Source: Sphingobacterium litopenaei (GTDB lineage: Bacteria > Bacteroidota > Bacteroidia > Sphingobacteriales > Sphingobacteriaceae). Taken from it: a stretch of 64,000 bases of DNA. Where the stretch lies: NCBI RefSeq assembly GCF_014692495.1, contig NZ_JACOIJ010000008.1, forward strand, positions 53,500 through 117,499, written 5' to 3'. Made by a program: the position numbers and the translations under genes. Below are positions 29,186 to 37,743 of the stretch, one piece after another; position 1 is the first letter of the stretch, and the number at the start of each line of letters is the position of its first letter. The notes beneath the pieces are model-generated. The model worked only from the letters and a program-made list of their open reading frames with translations. It ran no database searches and was not told the origin of the DNA.

Positions 29186-30406
29186 TTGAAAATTTTATTC
29201 ATAGGATTGGTATGGCCAGAGCCAAGTTCTTCAGCAGCCGGATGGCGGATTTTGAACTTGATAAAATGTTTTAGCACGTTGGGACAAGTTTTCTTTGTTT
29301 CCGCTGCTTCTAAGTCAATATACAGTGCTGACTTGAGAGAATTTGGTGTGCAAGAAAACAGTATATTTTTGAATGATTCGTCTTTTGATGAATTTGTAAA
29401 AAATTTATTACCTGAAATTGTGGTCTTCGATCGCTTCATGGTGGAAGAGCAATATGGATGGCGAGTGGCTGAAAATTGTCCAAATGCTTTACGGATTTTG
29501 GACACTGAAGATTTGCATTTTGTTCGGTTAGCCAGACAGGATGCCTATAAGAAAAAAACGTCTATTGATTATTATTCTCAAACTGCAAAAAGAGAGTTAG
29601 CTTCTATACTACGTTCGGATCTTTCTGTTATTATTTCCCAAACCGAAATGGATTTATTGAGTTCTCAATTTAATATCCCTTTGGAAAAGCTTTTTTATTT
29701 ACCTTTTCAAGAAGAAATATTGACGGAAGAACATATAAATCAATTACCTACCTATGATGAGCGACTTAATTTTATGTTCATAGGTAACTTTATACATGAA
29801 CCAAACTTCAGAACAGTAGAGGTTTTAAAGAAAGAGATATGGCCCATTCTTCGCAAAAAATGTCCTACTGCAGAATTACACATTTATGGTGCTTATGCTT
29901 CTGAAAAAGTATTGCAATTAAACAATCCTAAAGAACGATTTTATATCAAAGGAAGGGCAGAAGATGCCCGTAACACATTAAGTACATATAGAGTTTTGAT
30001 GGCTCCTATTCCTTTTGGTGCCGGAGCAAAAGGCAAATTTGTGGATGCAATGGCAGCAGGTACGCCCTCAATCACTACATCGATAGGAGCGGAGTCAATG
30101 ACTGTAGAATATTGGAATGGTTTTATAGAGGATGATAAAGAAGTTTTTATAGAAAAAGCGGTTCTGCTTTATTCCGATGAAGCGATATGGTCTGCTAAAC
30201 AGCAAATGGGCTTTGAACTCTTTAATGAAACAGTAGCAGATAATTCCTATACTGCTCATATGCTAGCGCTAGTAAAAGATTATGTGAATAATCTTGATAA
30301 ACTGCGCAAGAAGAATTTTTTCGGAGAAATTCTACTACAACAGCAGGTCAACGCTACAAAATACATGTCGCTGTGGATTGAAGAGAAAAATAAAAAAGCA
30401 CACTAA
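29186..30406 (+). CDS. Glycosyltransferase family protein
   Basis: The product has 406 residues. The start is a TTG at 29186 (MKILFIGLVWPEPSSSAAGWRI); I see no better ATG. The GT-B C-terminal half shows NFMFIGNFIHEPNFRTVEVL near residue 200 and APIPFGAGAKGKFVDAMAAGTPSITTSIGAESM near 285, the nucleotide-sugar-binding region of GT4-like enzymes. There are no membrane segments. It is divergent from the GMC oxidoreductase gene by 81 bases. The acceptor is unknown. Confidence 0.85.
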   Translation: MKILFIGLVWPEPSSSAAGWRILNLIKCFSTLGQVFFVSAASKSIYSADLREFGVQENSIFLNDSSFDEFVKNLLPEIVVFDRFMVEEQYGWRVAENCPNALRILDTEDLHFVRLARQDAYKKKTSIDYYSQTAKRELASILRSDLSVIISQTEMDLLSSQFNIPLEKLFYLPFQEEILTEEHINQLPTYDERLNFMFIGNFIHEPNFRTVEVLKKEIWPILRKKCPTAELHIYGAYASEKVLQLNNPKERFYIKGRAEDARNTLSTYRVLMAPIPFGAGAKGKFVDAMAAGTPSITTSIGAESMTVEYWNGFIEDDKEVFIEKAVLLYSDEAIWSAKQQMGFELFNETVADNSYTAHMLALVKDYVNNLDKLRKKNFFGEILLQQQVNATKYMSLWIEEKNKKAH

Positions 30407-30421
30407 TATTTTTTAGTGTGC
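30398..30421. terminator. Hairpin overlapping the glycosyltransferase stop codon
   Basis: GCACACTAA pairs with TTAGTGTGC across a 6-base T-rich loop. There is no T run downstream on the plus strand, so its termination activity is uncertain in that direction. The A-rich left flank would give a T run for minus-strand transcription. Confidence 0.4.
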
Positions 30422-30555
30422 CCAAGTGATAGAATAGATGGTAAAAAAAAATAGAATTTTACCATTCTCGGTATAAACAATTTTTATACCAACAAATTTT
30501 GCCTTATTTTTAATTTCTTAGAAGTACTATATTAAATAAGATTAAACTGAGAATT

Positions 30556-31611
30556 ATGAAAACAATAAAAGGCCCAGGTATTTTTATCGCGCAATTCGTT
30601 TCCGAAGAAGAACCTTTCAATTCCATAGAAAATATTGCCAAATGGGCTAAATCATTAAATTTTAAAGGACTGCAAATTCCTACTAACGACCCAAAATATT
30701 TTGATTTGCAAAAAGTAGCAGAGAGCAAAACGTATGCAGACGAATACAAAGGGAAATTGCAAGAATTAGGTTTGGAGATCACTGAGCTATCAACGCACTT
30801 ACAAGGTCAGTTGGTTGCAGTTCATCCTGCATATGATAAATTATTTGATTCTTTTGCTCCTGAACAATATCGAAATAATCCGAAAGCACGTACGGAATGG
30901 GCTACTCAGCAGTTAATTTATGCTGCTAAAGCCTCTCAAAATTTAGGATTAACTGCGCATGCAACTTTTAGTGGTTCTTTATTGTGGCAATACTTTCATC
31001 CTTGGCCTCAGCGCCCAGATGGTTTGGTCGATGAAGCCTTTACCGAGTTGGCGCGCCGTTGGACGCCTATCTTGAATGCTTTTGATGAAGCGGGGGTGGA
31101 TGTGTGTTATGAAATACACCCAGGTGAAGATTTGTTTGATGGGGTGACTTATGAAATGTTTTTGGAAAAGGTAAATAATCACCCAAGAGCTTGTTTATTG
31201 TACGATCCATCACACTTTGTTTTGCAGCAGTTGGATTATATTCAATATATAGATTTCTATCATGAACGTATAAAAGCATTCCATGTAAAAGATTCTGAAT
31301 TTAATCCTACGGGACGACAAGGAACTTTTGGAGGTTACCAATCTTGGTTGAACCGTGCAGGACGTTACCGTTCTCCAGGAGATGGTCAAGTAGATTTTAA
31401 AACTATTTTCAGCAAGTTAACACAATATGGTTATGATGGATGGGCAGTAATGGAGTGGGAATGTTGTATCAAAAATCAAATAGATGGTGCGACAGAAGGT
31501 TCTAAGTTTATTCAGGATCACATTATACGTGTTACGGATAAAGCCTTTGATGATTTTGCATCGACAGGTACTGACGCCCAATTTAATAAAGACATTTTAG
31601 GATTATTATAA
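30556..31611 (+). CDS. Sugar phosphate isomerase/epimerase (AP-endonuclease-2 TIM barrel)
   Basis: The product has 351 residues and the xylose-isomerase-like TIM barrel. Candidate metal ligands are Glu in CYEIHPGEDLFD, Asp and His in LYDPSHFVLQ, His in IKAFHVKDSE and Glu in WAVMEWEC. No signal peptide is seen. In Bacteroidota these genes often accompany Gfo/Idh/MocA oxidoreductases and GMC dehydrogenases in keto-sugar pathways, and both occur within 4 kb here. Substrate is inferred only. Confidence 0.88.
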   Translation: MKTIKGPGIFIAQFVSEEEPFNSIENIAKWAKSLNFKGLQIPTNDPKYFDLQKVAESKTYADEYKGKLQELGLEITELSTHLQGQLVAVHPAYDKLFDSFAPEQYRNNPKARTEWATQQLIYAAKASQNLGLTAHATFSGSLLWQYFHPWPQRPDGLVDEAFTELARRWTPILNAFDEAGVDVCYEIHPGEDLFDGVTYEMFLEKVNNHPRACLLYDPSHFVLQQLDYIQYIDFYHERIKAFHVKDSEFNPTGRQGTFGGYQSWLNRAGRYRSPGDGQVDFKTIFSKLTQYGYDGWAVMEWECCIKNQIDGATEGSKFIQDHIIRVTDKAFDDFASTGTDAQFNKDILGLL

Positions 31612-31691
31612 AAATTAAGAGCTCCAATTTTACACTGCCCCCAAAAAGTTAGACACTTTCTGGGGGCAGTCCATTTGGAGCTCTTAATTTT
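31611..31691. terminator. Bidirectional terminator carrying an inserted inner palindrome
   Basis: The outer arms AAAATTAAGAGCTCCAA (31611-31627) and their complement (31675-31691) form a bidirectional terminator between the convergent isomerase and def genes. Its loop holds a second hairpin, with arms at 31634-31649 and 31655-31670 (15 of 16 paired) built on ACTGCCCCC and GGGGGCAGT. The inner part resembles abutted IS3-type terminal repeats. Confidence 0.75.
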
Positions 31692-32284
31692 TATCTTCCT
31701 TTCTTTTGAAAAGGGAATTTCATTTTGTATCCTACTCGTATTAAGCCTTTGGAAATTGCGTCCAATTTTCCTTTCAGCATGGCTTTTTTCAATGGACCAA
31801 TTTTATCTACAAACAATTTTCCTTCAATATGGTCATATTCATGTTGTACGATACGTGCTGCTAAGCCAGTCAACTCAATTTCGTGTTCTTCGAAATTTTC
31901 ATCCAGATAATTGATGAGTACATTAGAAGGGCGCATTACATCCTCTGTAATATCAGGAATAGATAAACAACCTTCATTAAAAGCCCATTTATCACCTGTT
32001 TCTTCTATTATTATCGGATTGATAAACACTTTTTTGAAATCTTTTACTGTAGGATCACCTTCTCCATCCTCATCATCTTCACCGAAAGGCGAACCATCTA
32101 CTACGAACAAACGAATAGCTAGGCCTACTTGAGGAGCTGCTAAACCTACACCACGCGCGGCGTACATTGTTTCGAACATATTGTCAATCAGTTCTTTCAA
32201 ATTTGGATAATCCTCATCTATCTCTTCTGCTTTTTTTCTCAGTACAGGATCTCCGTATGCTACTATAGGTAATTTCATCTTCAA
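31691..32284 (-). CDS. def: Peptide deformylase
   Basis: The product has 197 residues. It removes the N-formyl group from nascent proteins. All three motifs are intact: GVGLAAPQVGL near residue 45, EGCLSIP near 115 (metal Cys) and QHEYDHIEGKLFVDK near 155 (HExxH-type). A short acidic insertion DDEDGEGD lies near residue 75, as in other Bacteroidota enzymes. The gene is convergent with the isomerase and its stop lies against the shared terminator. Confidence 0.97.
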   Translation of the reverse strand: MKMKLPIVAYGDPVLRKKAEEIDEDYPNLKELIDNMFETMYAARGVGLAAPQVGLAIRLFVVDGSPFGEDDEDGEGDPTVKDFKKVFINPIIIEETGDKWAFNEGCLSIPDITEDVMRPSNVLINYLDENFEEHEIELTGLAARIVQHEYDHIEGKLFVDKIGPLKKAMLKGKLDAISKGLIRVGYKMKFPFQKKGR

Positions 32285-32356
32285 ATTTATCAGATTGCAA
32301 AGTTACCAATTATTTATAATAAGACAGGGACGAAATAATTTTGTATTTTTAAGGCT

Positions 32357-33100
32357 ATGGTAAAGGATCTCTCGGGGCTGGAAAAATTGATTGAAGACTT
32401 GAAAAAGGAAGGTATTTTCGAAAGCTATTTCCTTGAAAATAACATAGCTCATATCCATACCAAGCAGTTTCTACTCCTAATTTATCTACCAAATACTGAA
32501 AGGTTGGACATTAAAGATATTCAAAAGATCATCCATATAGATATTGATATCTTAAATTCATCTTATACCAAAGTTTGGAAGCGTCTTACAGGATTAATGG
32601 GTAAGGGAAGAAGAATTTACGCCCGGGAAACGGTTGTTGCCCGACTTGACAAGAAAGTAGCATTAGAGTTTTTGGAAGAATATCATCTCAATGTTCCTTT
32701 AGCAGGAAAATATAGGTATGGCTTGTACTATAAAGGTGAATTGGTAAGTGTTGCGGTATTTAGTGGAGGGAGGATTATGCGGGAGATTGGTGAAGAGTAT
32801 CGTTCATTTGAATTAATTCGATTTTGTCATAAATCCGACTATTTAGTAATCGGGGGTATTTCTAAATTGATCAAGTCTTTTGTAAAGGATTTTAAGCCTA
32901 ATGATATTATGACGTATGCTGATCGGGATTGGAGTCAAGAATCCTCATTGGAATCCATTGGATTCAAAGCAGAGGGCATAGTATCTTCTCAAAATATTAA
33001 GGTATTTGGAGAAAAAAGATTGACCCATTCTGATTCTCCAAATAATTATGACTATATTATAAAAAATAATGGCAGTATAAAATTGAAACTTTATTTCTGA
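32357..33100 (+). CDS. Protein of unknown function with a GNAT-like C-terminal part
   Basis: The product has 247 residues, with no signal peptide or membrane segment. The C-terminal half (about 115-215) reads LEEYHLNVPLAGKYRYGLYY, then YKGELVSVAVFSGGR, FELIRFCH, and DIMTYADRDWS. This pattern resembles a domain found at the end of some homing-endonuclease and phage proteins, built like a GNAT fold. The N-terminal half is not recognisable. It lies between def and the Gfo/Idh gene, in the direction of the latter. Function is unknown. Confidence 0.6.
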   Translation: MVKDLSGLEKLIEDLKKEGIFESYFLENNIAHIHTKQFLLLIYLPNTERLDIKDIQKIIHIDIDILNSSYTKVWKRLTGLMGKGRRIYARETVVARLDKKVALEFLEEYHLNVPLAGKYRYGLYYKGELVSVAVFSGGRIMREIGEEYRSFELIRFCHKSDYLVIGGISKLIKSFVKDFKPNDIMTYADRDWSQESSLESIGFKAEGIVSSQNIKVFGEKRLTHSDSPNNYDYIIKNNGSIKLKLYF

Positions 33101-33145
33101 TAAGTTTTTGCTAATTTAGACATCGTCAATATAAACTACATAATA

Positions 33146-34318
33146 ATGAAAAGAAAATTACGCATGGGTATGGTAGGTGGAGGCCATGACGCTTTCATCG
33201 GTGCAGTACACCGTATAGCAGCCTTTATGGATGGTAAAATAGAGTTAGTCTGTGGAGCATTCAGTGTAAATCCAGAAGTTTCGTTGCAATCAGGTCGTGA
33301 TTTATTTGTCCCAGATGACAGAATTTATCCTGATTATAAAACTATGATTGAAAAAGAAGCGTTACTTCCAGAGGGAGAGCGCATGGATTTCTTGACTATA
33401 GTGACACCTAACTTTCTACATTATGAACCTGCCAAACTTGCTTTAGAAGCTGGATTTGATGTAGTAGTTGAAAAGCCTATCACGCTCTCATTAGAAGAAG
33501 CGAAATCTTTACAAGATATTGTGGAACGTACGGGACGCACACTATGTCTAACTCATACGTATTCAGGTTATCCTATGGTAAAGCAAGCCAGAGCAATGGT
33601 TGCTGCAGGTCATTTTGGGAAAATCAGAAAAGTAGTCGTAGAGTATCCTCAAGGTTGGTTGAGCAGATTGACAGAGCGTGAAGGGAATGCTGGTGCTGCT
33701 TGGCGTACAGATCCAAAGCGATCAGGAAAATCCTTGGCTATGGGGGATATTGGAGTTCATGCTGCGCATTTAGCAGAACACATTACAGGGCTACGTATTC
33801 AAGAAGTATGTGCGGATTTAACCACCTTTGTCGAAGGTCGTGCATTAGACGATGATGGTGCAGTATTATTGCGCTTTAATGATGGTGCAAAAGGAGTGTT
33901 GATGGCTTCACAAATCTCCGCAGGAGAAGAGAATGCAGTGCGCATACGTATATATGGAGAAAAAGGTGGTTTGGAATGGGCAAATGAAGATCCGAATAAC
34001 TTAATTGTCAAAATGCTGGATATTCCACGCCAAATTTACCGTACAGGAAACAACTATGCTGCTCCTTATACCTTAAGTTCTTTTGCGACACATAATACAC
34101 GTATTCCTGCAGGTCACCCAGAAGGTTTGTTAGAGTCATTTGCTAATATCTATAGAAACTTTGCTTTGACAGTTTCAGCAAAACGCGAAGGCAAAACACC
34201 TACACCTGAGCAGTTGGATTTTCCAACGGTTGCAGATGGTGTTCGAGGTATGGCATTTATTGATACCGTAGTAAAAAGCAACGAAAGTAACGAAAAATGG
34301 ACTAAATTTGAGGTGTGA
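33146..34318 (+). CDS. Gfo/Idh/MocA family oxidoreductase
   Basis: The product has 390 residues. The NAD(P)-binding motif MGMVGGGHDAFIGAVH is at the N-terminus. FLTIVTPNFLHYEPAKLALEAGFDVVVEKPITL near residue 95-120 contains the conserved EKP. GDIGVHAAHLAEHITG near 205 carries the GxxxxH-type active-site segment. It acts on an unknown sugar or polyol. Its stop overlaps the GTG start of miaA. The nearby isomerase/epimerase may share its pathway. Confidence 0.9.
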   Translation: MKRKLRMGMVGGGHDAFIGAVHRIAAFMDGKIELVCGAFSVNPEVSLQSGRDLFVPDDRIYPDYKTMIEKEALLPEGERMDFLTIVTPNFLHYEPAKLALEAGFDVVVEKPITLSLEEAKSLQDIVERTGRTLCLTHTYSGYPMVKQARAMVAAGHFGKIRKVVVEYPQGWLSRLTEREGNAGAAWRTDPKRSGKSLAMGDIGVHAAHLAEHITGLRIQEVCADLTTFVEGRALDDDGAVLLRFNDGAKGVLMASQISAGEENAVRIRIYGEKGGLEWANEDPNNLIVKMLDIPRQIYRTGNNYAAPYTLSSFATHNTRIPAGHPEGLLESFANIYRNFALTVSAKREGKTPTPEQLDFPTVADGVRGMAFIDTVVKSNESNEKWTKFEV

Positions 34319-35217
34319 TAAACCCTCAAAACATTATAGCAAATCTTCAGGAAGATCAAGGTTTTCTTCCTGAAGATTTATTAATTATTCTGGGCCCTAC
34401 GGCCAGCGGTAAGACCAAACTTGCTGTAGAACTCGCTAAATATTTTAATGCTGAGATTATTTCAGCAGACTCTCGTCAGGTTTATCGACATATGAATATT
34501 GGTACGGGGAAAGACTTGTCCGAATACCAACACATTCCTTATCATTTAATTGATATTCTAAATCCGGGCGAAAAGTATAATATTGATTTGTTTCTTCGTG
34601 ATTTTGATGACGCCTATTATGATATTATTGAACGAGGAAAGCGTGTAATCGTTTGTGGAGGAACAGGTTTTTATATTCAAAGTCTATTACAAGCCAAACC
34701 TTATACACAGATTCCGATTAATTTGGAATTAAAAACCAAGTTGGAATTAAAGAATAAAGAAGAACTTCTCCGCATTCTTGATGGAATGATTATTCCGAAA
34801 GACTTTAGTATTGATTTATCCTCTCAAAAGCGCATCATTCGTGCAATTGAGATATGCACTTATTTGGAAAGTCAACCAAACTTCAATTTCAAAGGAAAAT
34901 CGACCTACCGCTATAAAATTATTGGCTTAAATCCACTTGTTGAAATTCGTCGTCAACGTATTACAACCCGTTTGTATCAACGTTTGGAAGAAGGAATGAT
35001 TGCCGAAGTCGAAGACCTGTTAAAAAAGGGAATAACGCATGAAGAGCTCGAATATTACGGATTAGAATATAAGTACATTTCTTACTTCCTTAAAGGAGAA
35101 CTGACTTACGAGGCTTTTTTCACGAAGTTAGAAACCGAAATTCACCGCTATGCCAAGCGACAAATGACCTATTTTCGAAAGATGGAAAAAGATGGTATTG
35201 AGATAGATTGGTATTAA
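34315..35217 (+). CDS. miaA: tRNA dimethylallyltransferase
   Basis: The product has 300 residues from a GTG start at 34315, which overlaps the upstream stop by four bases (GTGTGA). MiaA transfers a dimethylallyl group to A37 of tRNAs reading UNN codons. Visible motifs are the P-loop LGPTASGKTKLAVELA near residue 27, ISADSRQVYRHMNIGTGK near 50 and VCGGTGFYIQSLL near 110. The C-terminal RYAKRQMTYFRK is a family signature. MiaE at 26.1 kb would act after it. Confidence 0.95.
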   Translation: MINPQNIIANLQEDQGFLPEDLLIILGPTASGKTKLAVELAKYFNAEIISADSRQVYRHMNIGTGKDLSEYQHIPYHLIDILNPGEKYNIDLFLRDFDDAYYDIIERGKRVIVCGGTGFYIQSLLQAKPYTQIPINLELKTKLELKNKEELLRILDGMIIPKDFSIDLSSQKRIIRAIEICTYLESQPNFNFKGKSTYRYKIIGLNPLVEIRRQRITTRLYQRLEEGMIAEVEDLLKKGITHEELEYYGLEYKYISYFLKGELTYEAFFTKLETEIHRYAKRQMTYFRKMEKDGIEIDWY

Positions 35218-35287
35218 AATTTCTTTTTTGAAAGAACAATTTTTGAGTTTAAGATGTTGTAAATTAGATAGTACTAATCAACAAACT

Positions 35288-36028
35288 ATGAAAAATCTAT
35301 TTACAATAATATTCATCCTAATGAATTTAACTTATGGGTATAGTCAAGCCTTTAAAGAAGTGATTTATCAGGATAATGCACAAAAGCTTAAAGGGCTAGC
35401 TATAACATCAGGAGCTAATAAACCTGGTGTACTGATACTTCCTGCATGGAAAGGAATTGACCAAGAAGCCCAAGATGCTGCAGTAGAATTAAACAAAGCG
35501 GGATACAATGTATTTATTGCTGATATTTATGGTGAAGGGAATATTCCTATAGATAATGCAGCGGCTGGTAAGCTAGCGGGGCAGTATAAATCCGATTATA
35601 AAGTGTATCTGCATCGAATCAATCTTGCTTTAGAGACATTCAAGAAGGGAGGAACCGATCCAACCAAAATTGCTGTAATCGGATATTGTTTTGGAGGGAC
35701 AGGAGCTTTGGAAGTCGCTAGGGGAGGATTAGATGTAGTAGGAGCAGTAAGTATTCATGGCGGCCTTTCCAAAGCGGAAGGTAGAACTAATGGTCCGATT
35801 GGTACAAAAATATTGATACAGCATCCTGCTGAAGATAAATCGGTCAGCAAAGCGGACTATGATTATCTAGAAAAAGAAATGAAAGAAGGAAAAGCGGATT
35901 ATCAAATTATTACCTATGCCAACAGTGGACACACATTTACGAATCCAGCTTCGAATGATTATAATCCAGTGATGGCCAAAAGAGCTTGGAATCATTTGTT
36001 GCTATTTTTGGAAGAGGTGTTGAAGTAG
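35288..36028 (+). CDS. Dienelactone hydrolase family protein (secreted)
   Basis: The product has 246 residues from the ATG at 35288. A signal peptide (about 1-19, cleaved after GYSQ-like sequence) suggests export. The alpha/beta-hydrolase nucleophile elbow is GYCFGGTG with Cys, as in dienelactone hydrolases. The C-terminal SGHTFTNP supplies the His. The usual Asp probably lies in HPAEDKSVSKAD. Substrate is unknown. The gene ends where mobile-element debris begins, but its C-terminus looks complete. Confidence 0.88.
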   Translation: MKNLFTIIFILMNLTYGYSQAFKEVIYQDNAQKLKGLAITSGANKPGVLILPAWKGIDQEAQDAAVELNKAGYNVFIADIYGEGNIPIDNAAAGKLAGQYKSDYKVYLHRINLALETFKKGGTDPTKIAVIGYCFGGTGALEVARGGLDVVGAVSIHGGLSKAEGRTNGPIGTKILIQHPAEDKSVSKADYDYLEKEMKEGKADYQIITYANSGHTFTNPASNDYNPVMAKRAWNHLLLFLEEVLK

Positions 36029-36200
36029 ATAAAGAAATATGCGATAGCCGCAGGAAGCTGATGCATTTTTCGCGGATCCGTTCAATCGCTACCTATCATA
36101 AATCCCTTTCCGAACTCGTCTTATATGGCTATCTGGAGTACATGCCCTCCTGGCACCCTACCAGGGCCAGCAGATTTAGGTTTATCGCTAACAATAATTC
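36029..36200 (+). pseudogene. Remnant of a small HTH protein of a mobile element
   Basis: From just after the hydrolase stop codon, one plus-strand frame reads KLMHFSRIRSIATYHKSL, then LYGYLEYMPSWHP. This resembles the DNA-binding C-terminus of small or RteC-like proteins carried by Bacteroidota conjugative transposons. There is no start codon of its own, and the similarity fades near 36170. It is probably a decayed remnant. The family call is from memory of the motif and is tentative. Confidence 0.4.
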
Positions 36201-36513
36201 TGACAGCAATGGCTAGATCTAATGAAAACACAAGACGCGTCCGCTTCTCTATGGAAGTGAATCGCAGACTTAAACATCTCGTACTTATTTTAGTTACGAG
36301 GGTATCAAGATAGCTTTTCAGGGTCTTGACAGCTTCTGTTGTGCCTTTCACACGGTTGGCTTTAGAATTCCATTTGGACGGATAGCATTCTCGTCCAGTG
36401 GAAACTTCTTTTGGGATACCATCTACGGTAATCCGCATGTAGATCGGTTTGAGGCCGCTAACATAATTTTTTGGTTTCTTCAAGTAGAAGAGCAAGGAAT
36501 AATTTGTACTCAT
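36121..36513 (-). pseudogene. Truncated tyrosine recombinase (integrase), N-terminal part, copy 1
   Basis: From the ATG at 36513 the frame begins MSTNYSLLFYLKKPKNYV and continues through YMRITVDGIPKEVSTG. This is the N-terminal arm-binding domain of Bacteroidota tyrosine integrases. The similarity runs for about 77 residues (to near 36283). The rest of the open frame is unrelated and lies opposite the HTH remnant. The core-binding and catalytic domains are missing. It sits downstream of tRNA-Glu copy 1 and is homologous to the remnant at 58860-59009. Confidence 0.8.
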
Positions 36514-36765
36514 GACAACATCATTTAAGTGAAACAAACCGAGCCGCCTTTGCAGCGAGCTCTGCATCACCACTGAAAAACAGATCTCAGCGATGCAAAA
36601 TTAGCCTTGCAACAAAAACGAATCAAGATGTTTAAATTTTGAATATGTTGATAATCAAAATATTAAATATATTTCAGTGAGTAGCCATGTCGGAGAAAAT
36701 GACTCACTGAATGACTCACTTTTTTATTGGGAATTATTATAGGTTTTGTAGATACTGAAAAACAA

Positions 36766-36798
36766 AAAAGCCTGCAAACGTTTAATTTGCAGGCTTTT
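36766..36798 (-). terminator. Terminator of tRNA-Glu copy 1
   Basis: The hairpin AGCCTGCAAA / TTTGCAGGCT is flanked by A and T runs. It lies about 25 bases downstream of the tRNA 3' end on the minus strand. Confidence 0.8.
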
Positions 36799-36821
36799 GT
36801 ATGTTTTGACTTTTTGATGTG

Positions 36822-36893
36822 TAGCCCGTAGGGGAATCGAACCCCTGTTTCCAGAATGAAAATCTGGCGTCCTAACCCCTAGACGAACGGGCC
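36822..36893 (-). tRNA. tRNA-Glu (UUC), copy 1
   Basis: The minus strand folds into a 72-base cloverleaf: acceptor GGCCCGT / ACGGGCT with discriminator A, anticodon stem CCAGA / TCTGG, and loop TTTTCAT with anticodon TTC. The T arm contains GGTTCGATTCC. CCA is not encoded. It is nearly identical to copy 2 at 59260, except for one compensated base pair in the anticodon stem. Its last bases form the att core of the island. Confidence 0.96.
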
Positions 36894-36911
36894 ATCATTT
36901 CTGAAGTGCTG

Positions 36912-36942
36912 CAAATATAGAAGTTTATTATTTCAACTACAA
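36912..36942 (-). promoter_or_regulatory. Promoter of tRNA-Glu copy 1
   Basis: On the minus strand TTG and TATATTTG are separated by 20 bases, matching the Bacteroidota -33/-7 elements. The -7 box ends 18 bases before the tRNA. Confidence 0.75.
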
Positions 36943-37218
36943 ATTTTTTTGTAAAAAATAAGTGGATTGGTTTTTTTTTAACTTGTTTAATTTATTGTAG
37001 CTTGGATTTTCAATCATCCAATCTTTGATTTCCAACAGAGTTTTAAGCCGTTCTATTTCCTGATTTTCTTTATTCAACAATGAAGTCAGATCGGCAACTT
37101 TTGCTGAAGTTGTTATGACTTCTTCTATTGAAAAACGATCAATAATGAAATTTGTAAAGTTCTTAATCCCCAGTTTCAAATGTTTGAAATCATCTGACTT
37201 GGTATCTCTTTCTGTCAA
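36937..37218 (-). CDS. Short protein of unknown function, possibly cut by IS66
   Basis: The open frame encodes 93 residues, Lys-rich, with a likely coiled coil at about 40-65 (LTSLLNKENQEIERLKTLLE). I recognise no domain. Its ATG at 37218 is only 9 bases from the left terminal repeat of the IS66 remnant, so the true gene may have been longer and lost its N-terminus to the insertion. It overlaps the upstream promoter region of tRNA-Glu copy 1 in the same direction. It may not be expressed. Confidence 0.4.
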   Translation of the reverse strand: MTERDTKSDDFKHLKLGIKNFTNFIIDRFSIEEVITTSAKVADLTSLLNKENQEIERLKTLLEIKDWMIENPSYNKLNKLKKNQSTYFLQKNL

Positions 37219-37567
37219 TGTATAGCGTATCCGTCCTACGAAGTACGTGTTGATTATTGAATAATATTTTTATAGTTCTGGGGGTATAGCTCCTTAATGT
37301 TTTATGGTTTATGGTCATTATGTTCTGGAGAGTATATTTCAGCCATTGAAATGGGTTGACATCATGTTTCTTACATATGGCAAAAAATGAATAAATCATA
37401 GCTGTTCGTTGTGCCGCTTCATGGCTTCCCGCAAAGAGATAATTTTTTCTTCCCATCGGTACACATCTCAATTCATTTTCGCAAAGATTATTATCAATTT
37501 GTAGATTTCCATCGTATAAATAAGCTGACAAAGCATCCCACCTAGTACAAATCCTCCTGGTTCCCAA
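37190..37567 (-). pseudogene. IS66 transposase TnpC, C-terminal remnant
   Basis: The frame contains RWDALSAYLYDGNLQIDNN and NELRCVPMGRKNYLFAGSHEAAQRTAMIYS, the C-terminal catalytic region of IS66-family DDE transposases. The family is normally about 500 residues, and only about the last 100 remain. It joins out of frame to tnpB near 37555, which indicates an internal deletion of most of tnpC and the end of tnpB. The reading frame continues past the left terminal repeat. Confidence 0.85.
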
Positions 37568-37740
37568 TGAAGTAGTTTAATATGCGTACGGGTACGGTTT
37601 AAAAAGACAAATACTTCACCGCTGGTGGGCTGACGCTGCATAACCGAGATGACCAGGCCGCATAAGCCCTCAAAACTCTTCCGCATGTCGCAAAAGCCAT
37701 CATATAGAAAGAATTTGTGGGACGATCCTAAAGAAAACAT
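37550..37740 (-). pseudogene. IS66 accessory protein TnpB, N-terminal remnant
   Basis: From the ATG at 37740 the frame reads MFSLGSSHKFFLYDGFCDMR and later GEVFVFLNRTRTHIKLLHWE, the N-terminal half of IS66 TnpB (about 115 residues when whole). Similarity ends after about 62 residues at the deletion junction, and the frame then runs on into tnpC sequence in a wrong frame. Confidence 0.85.
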
Positions 37741-37743
37741 ATA

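Noticed and set aside
29104..29505. 133-residue frame on the minus strand opposite the glycosyltransferase start
   Set aside because: It is antisense to a recognisable glycosyltransferase and has no motif of its own.
35986..36028. A start inside the hydrolase for the HTH-like frame
   Set aside because: This part overlaps the hydrolase C-terminus in another frame; the similarity begins only after its stop codon.
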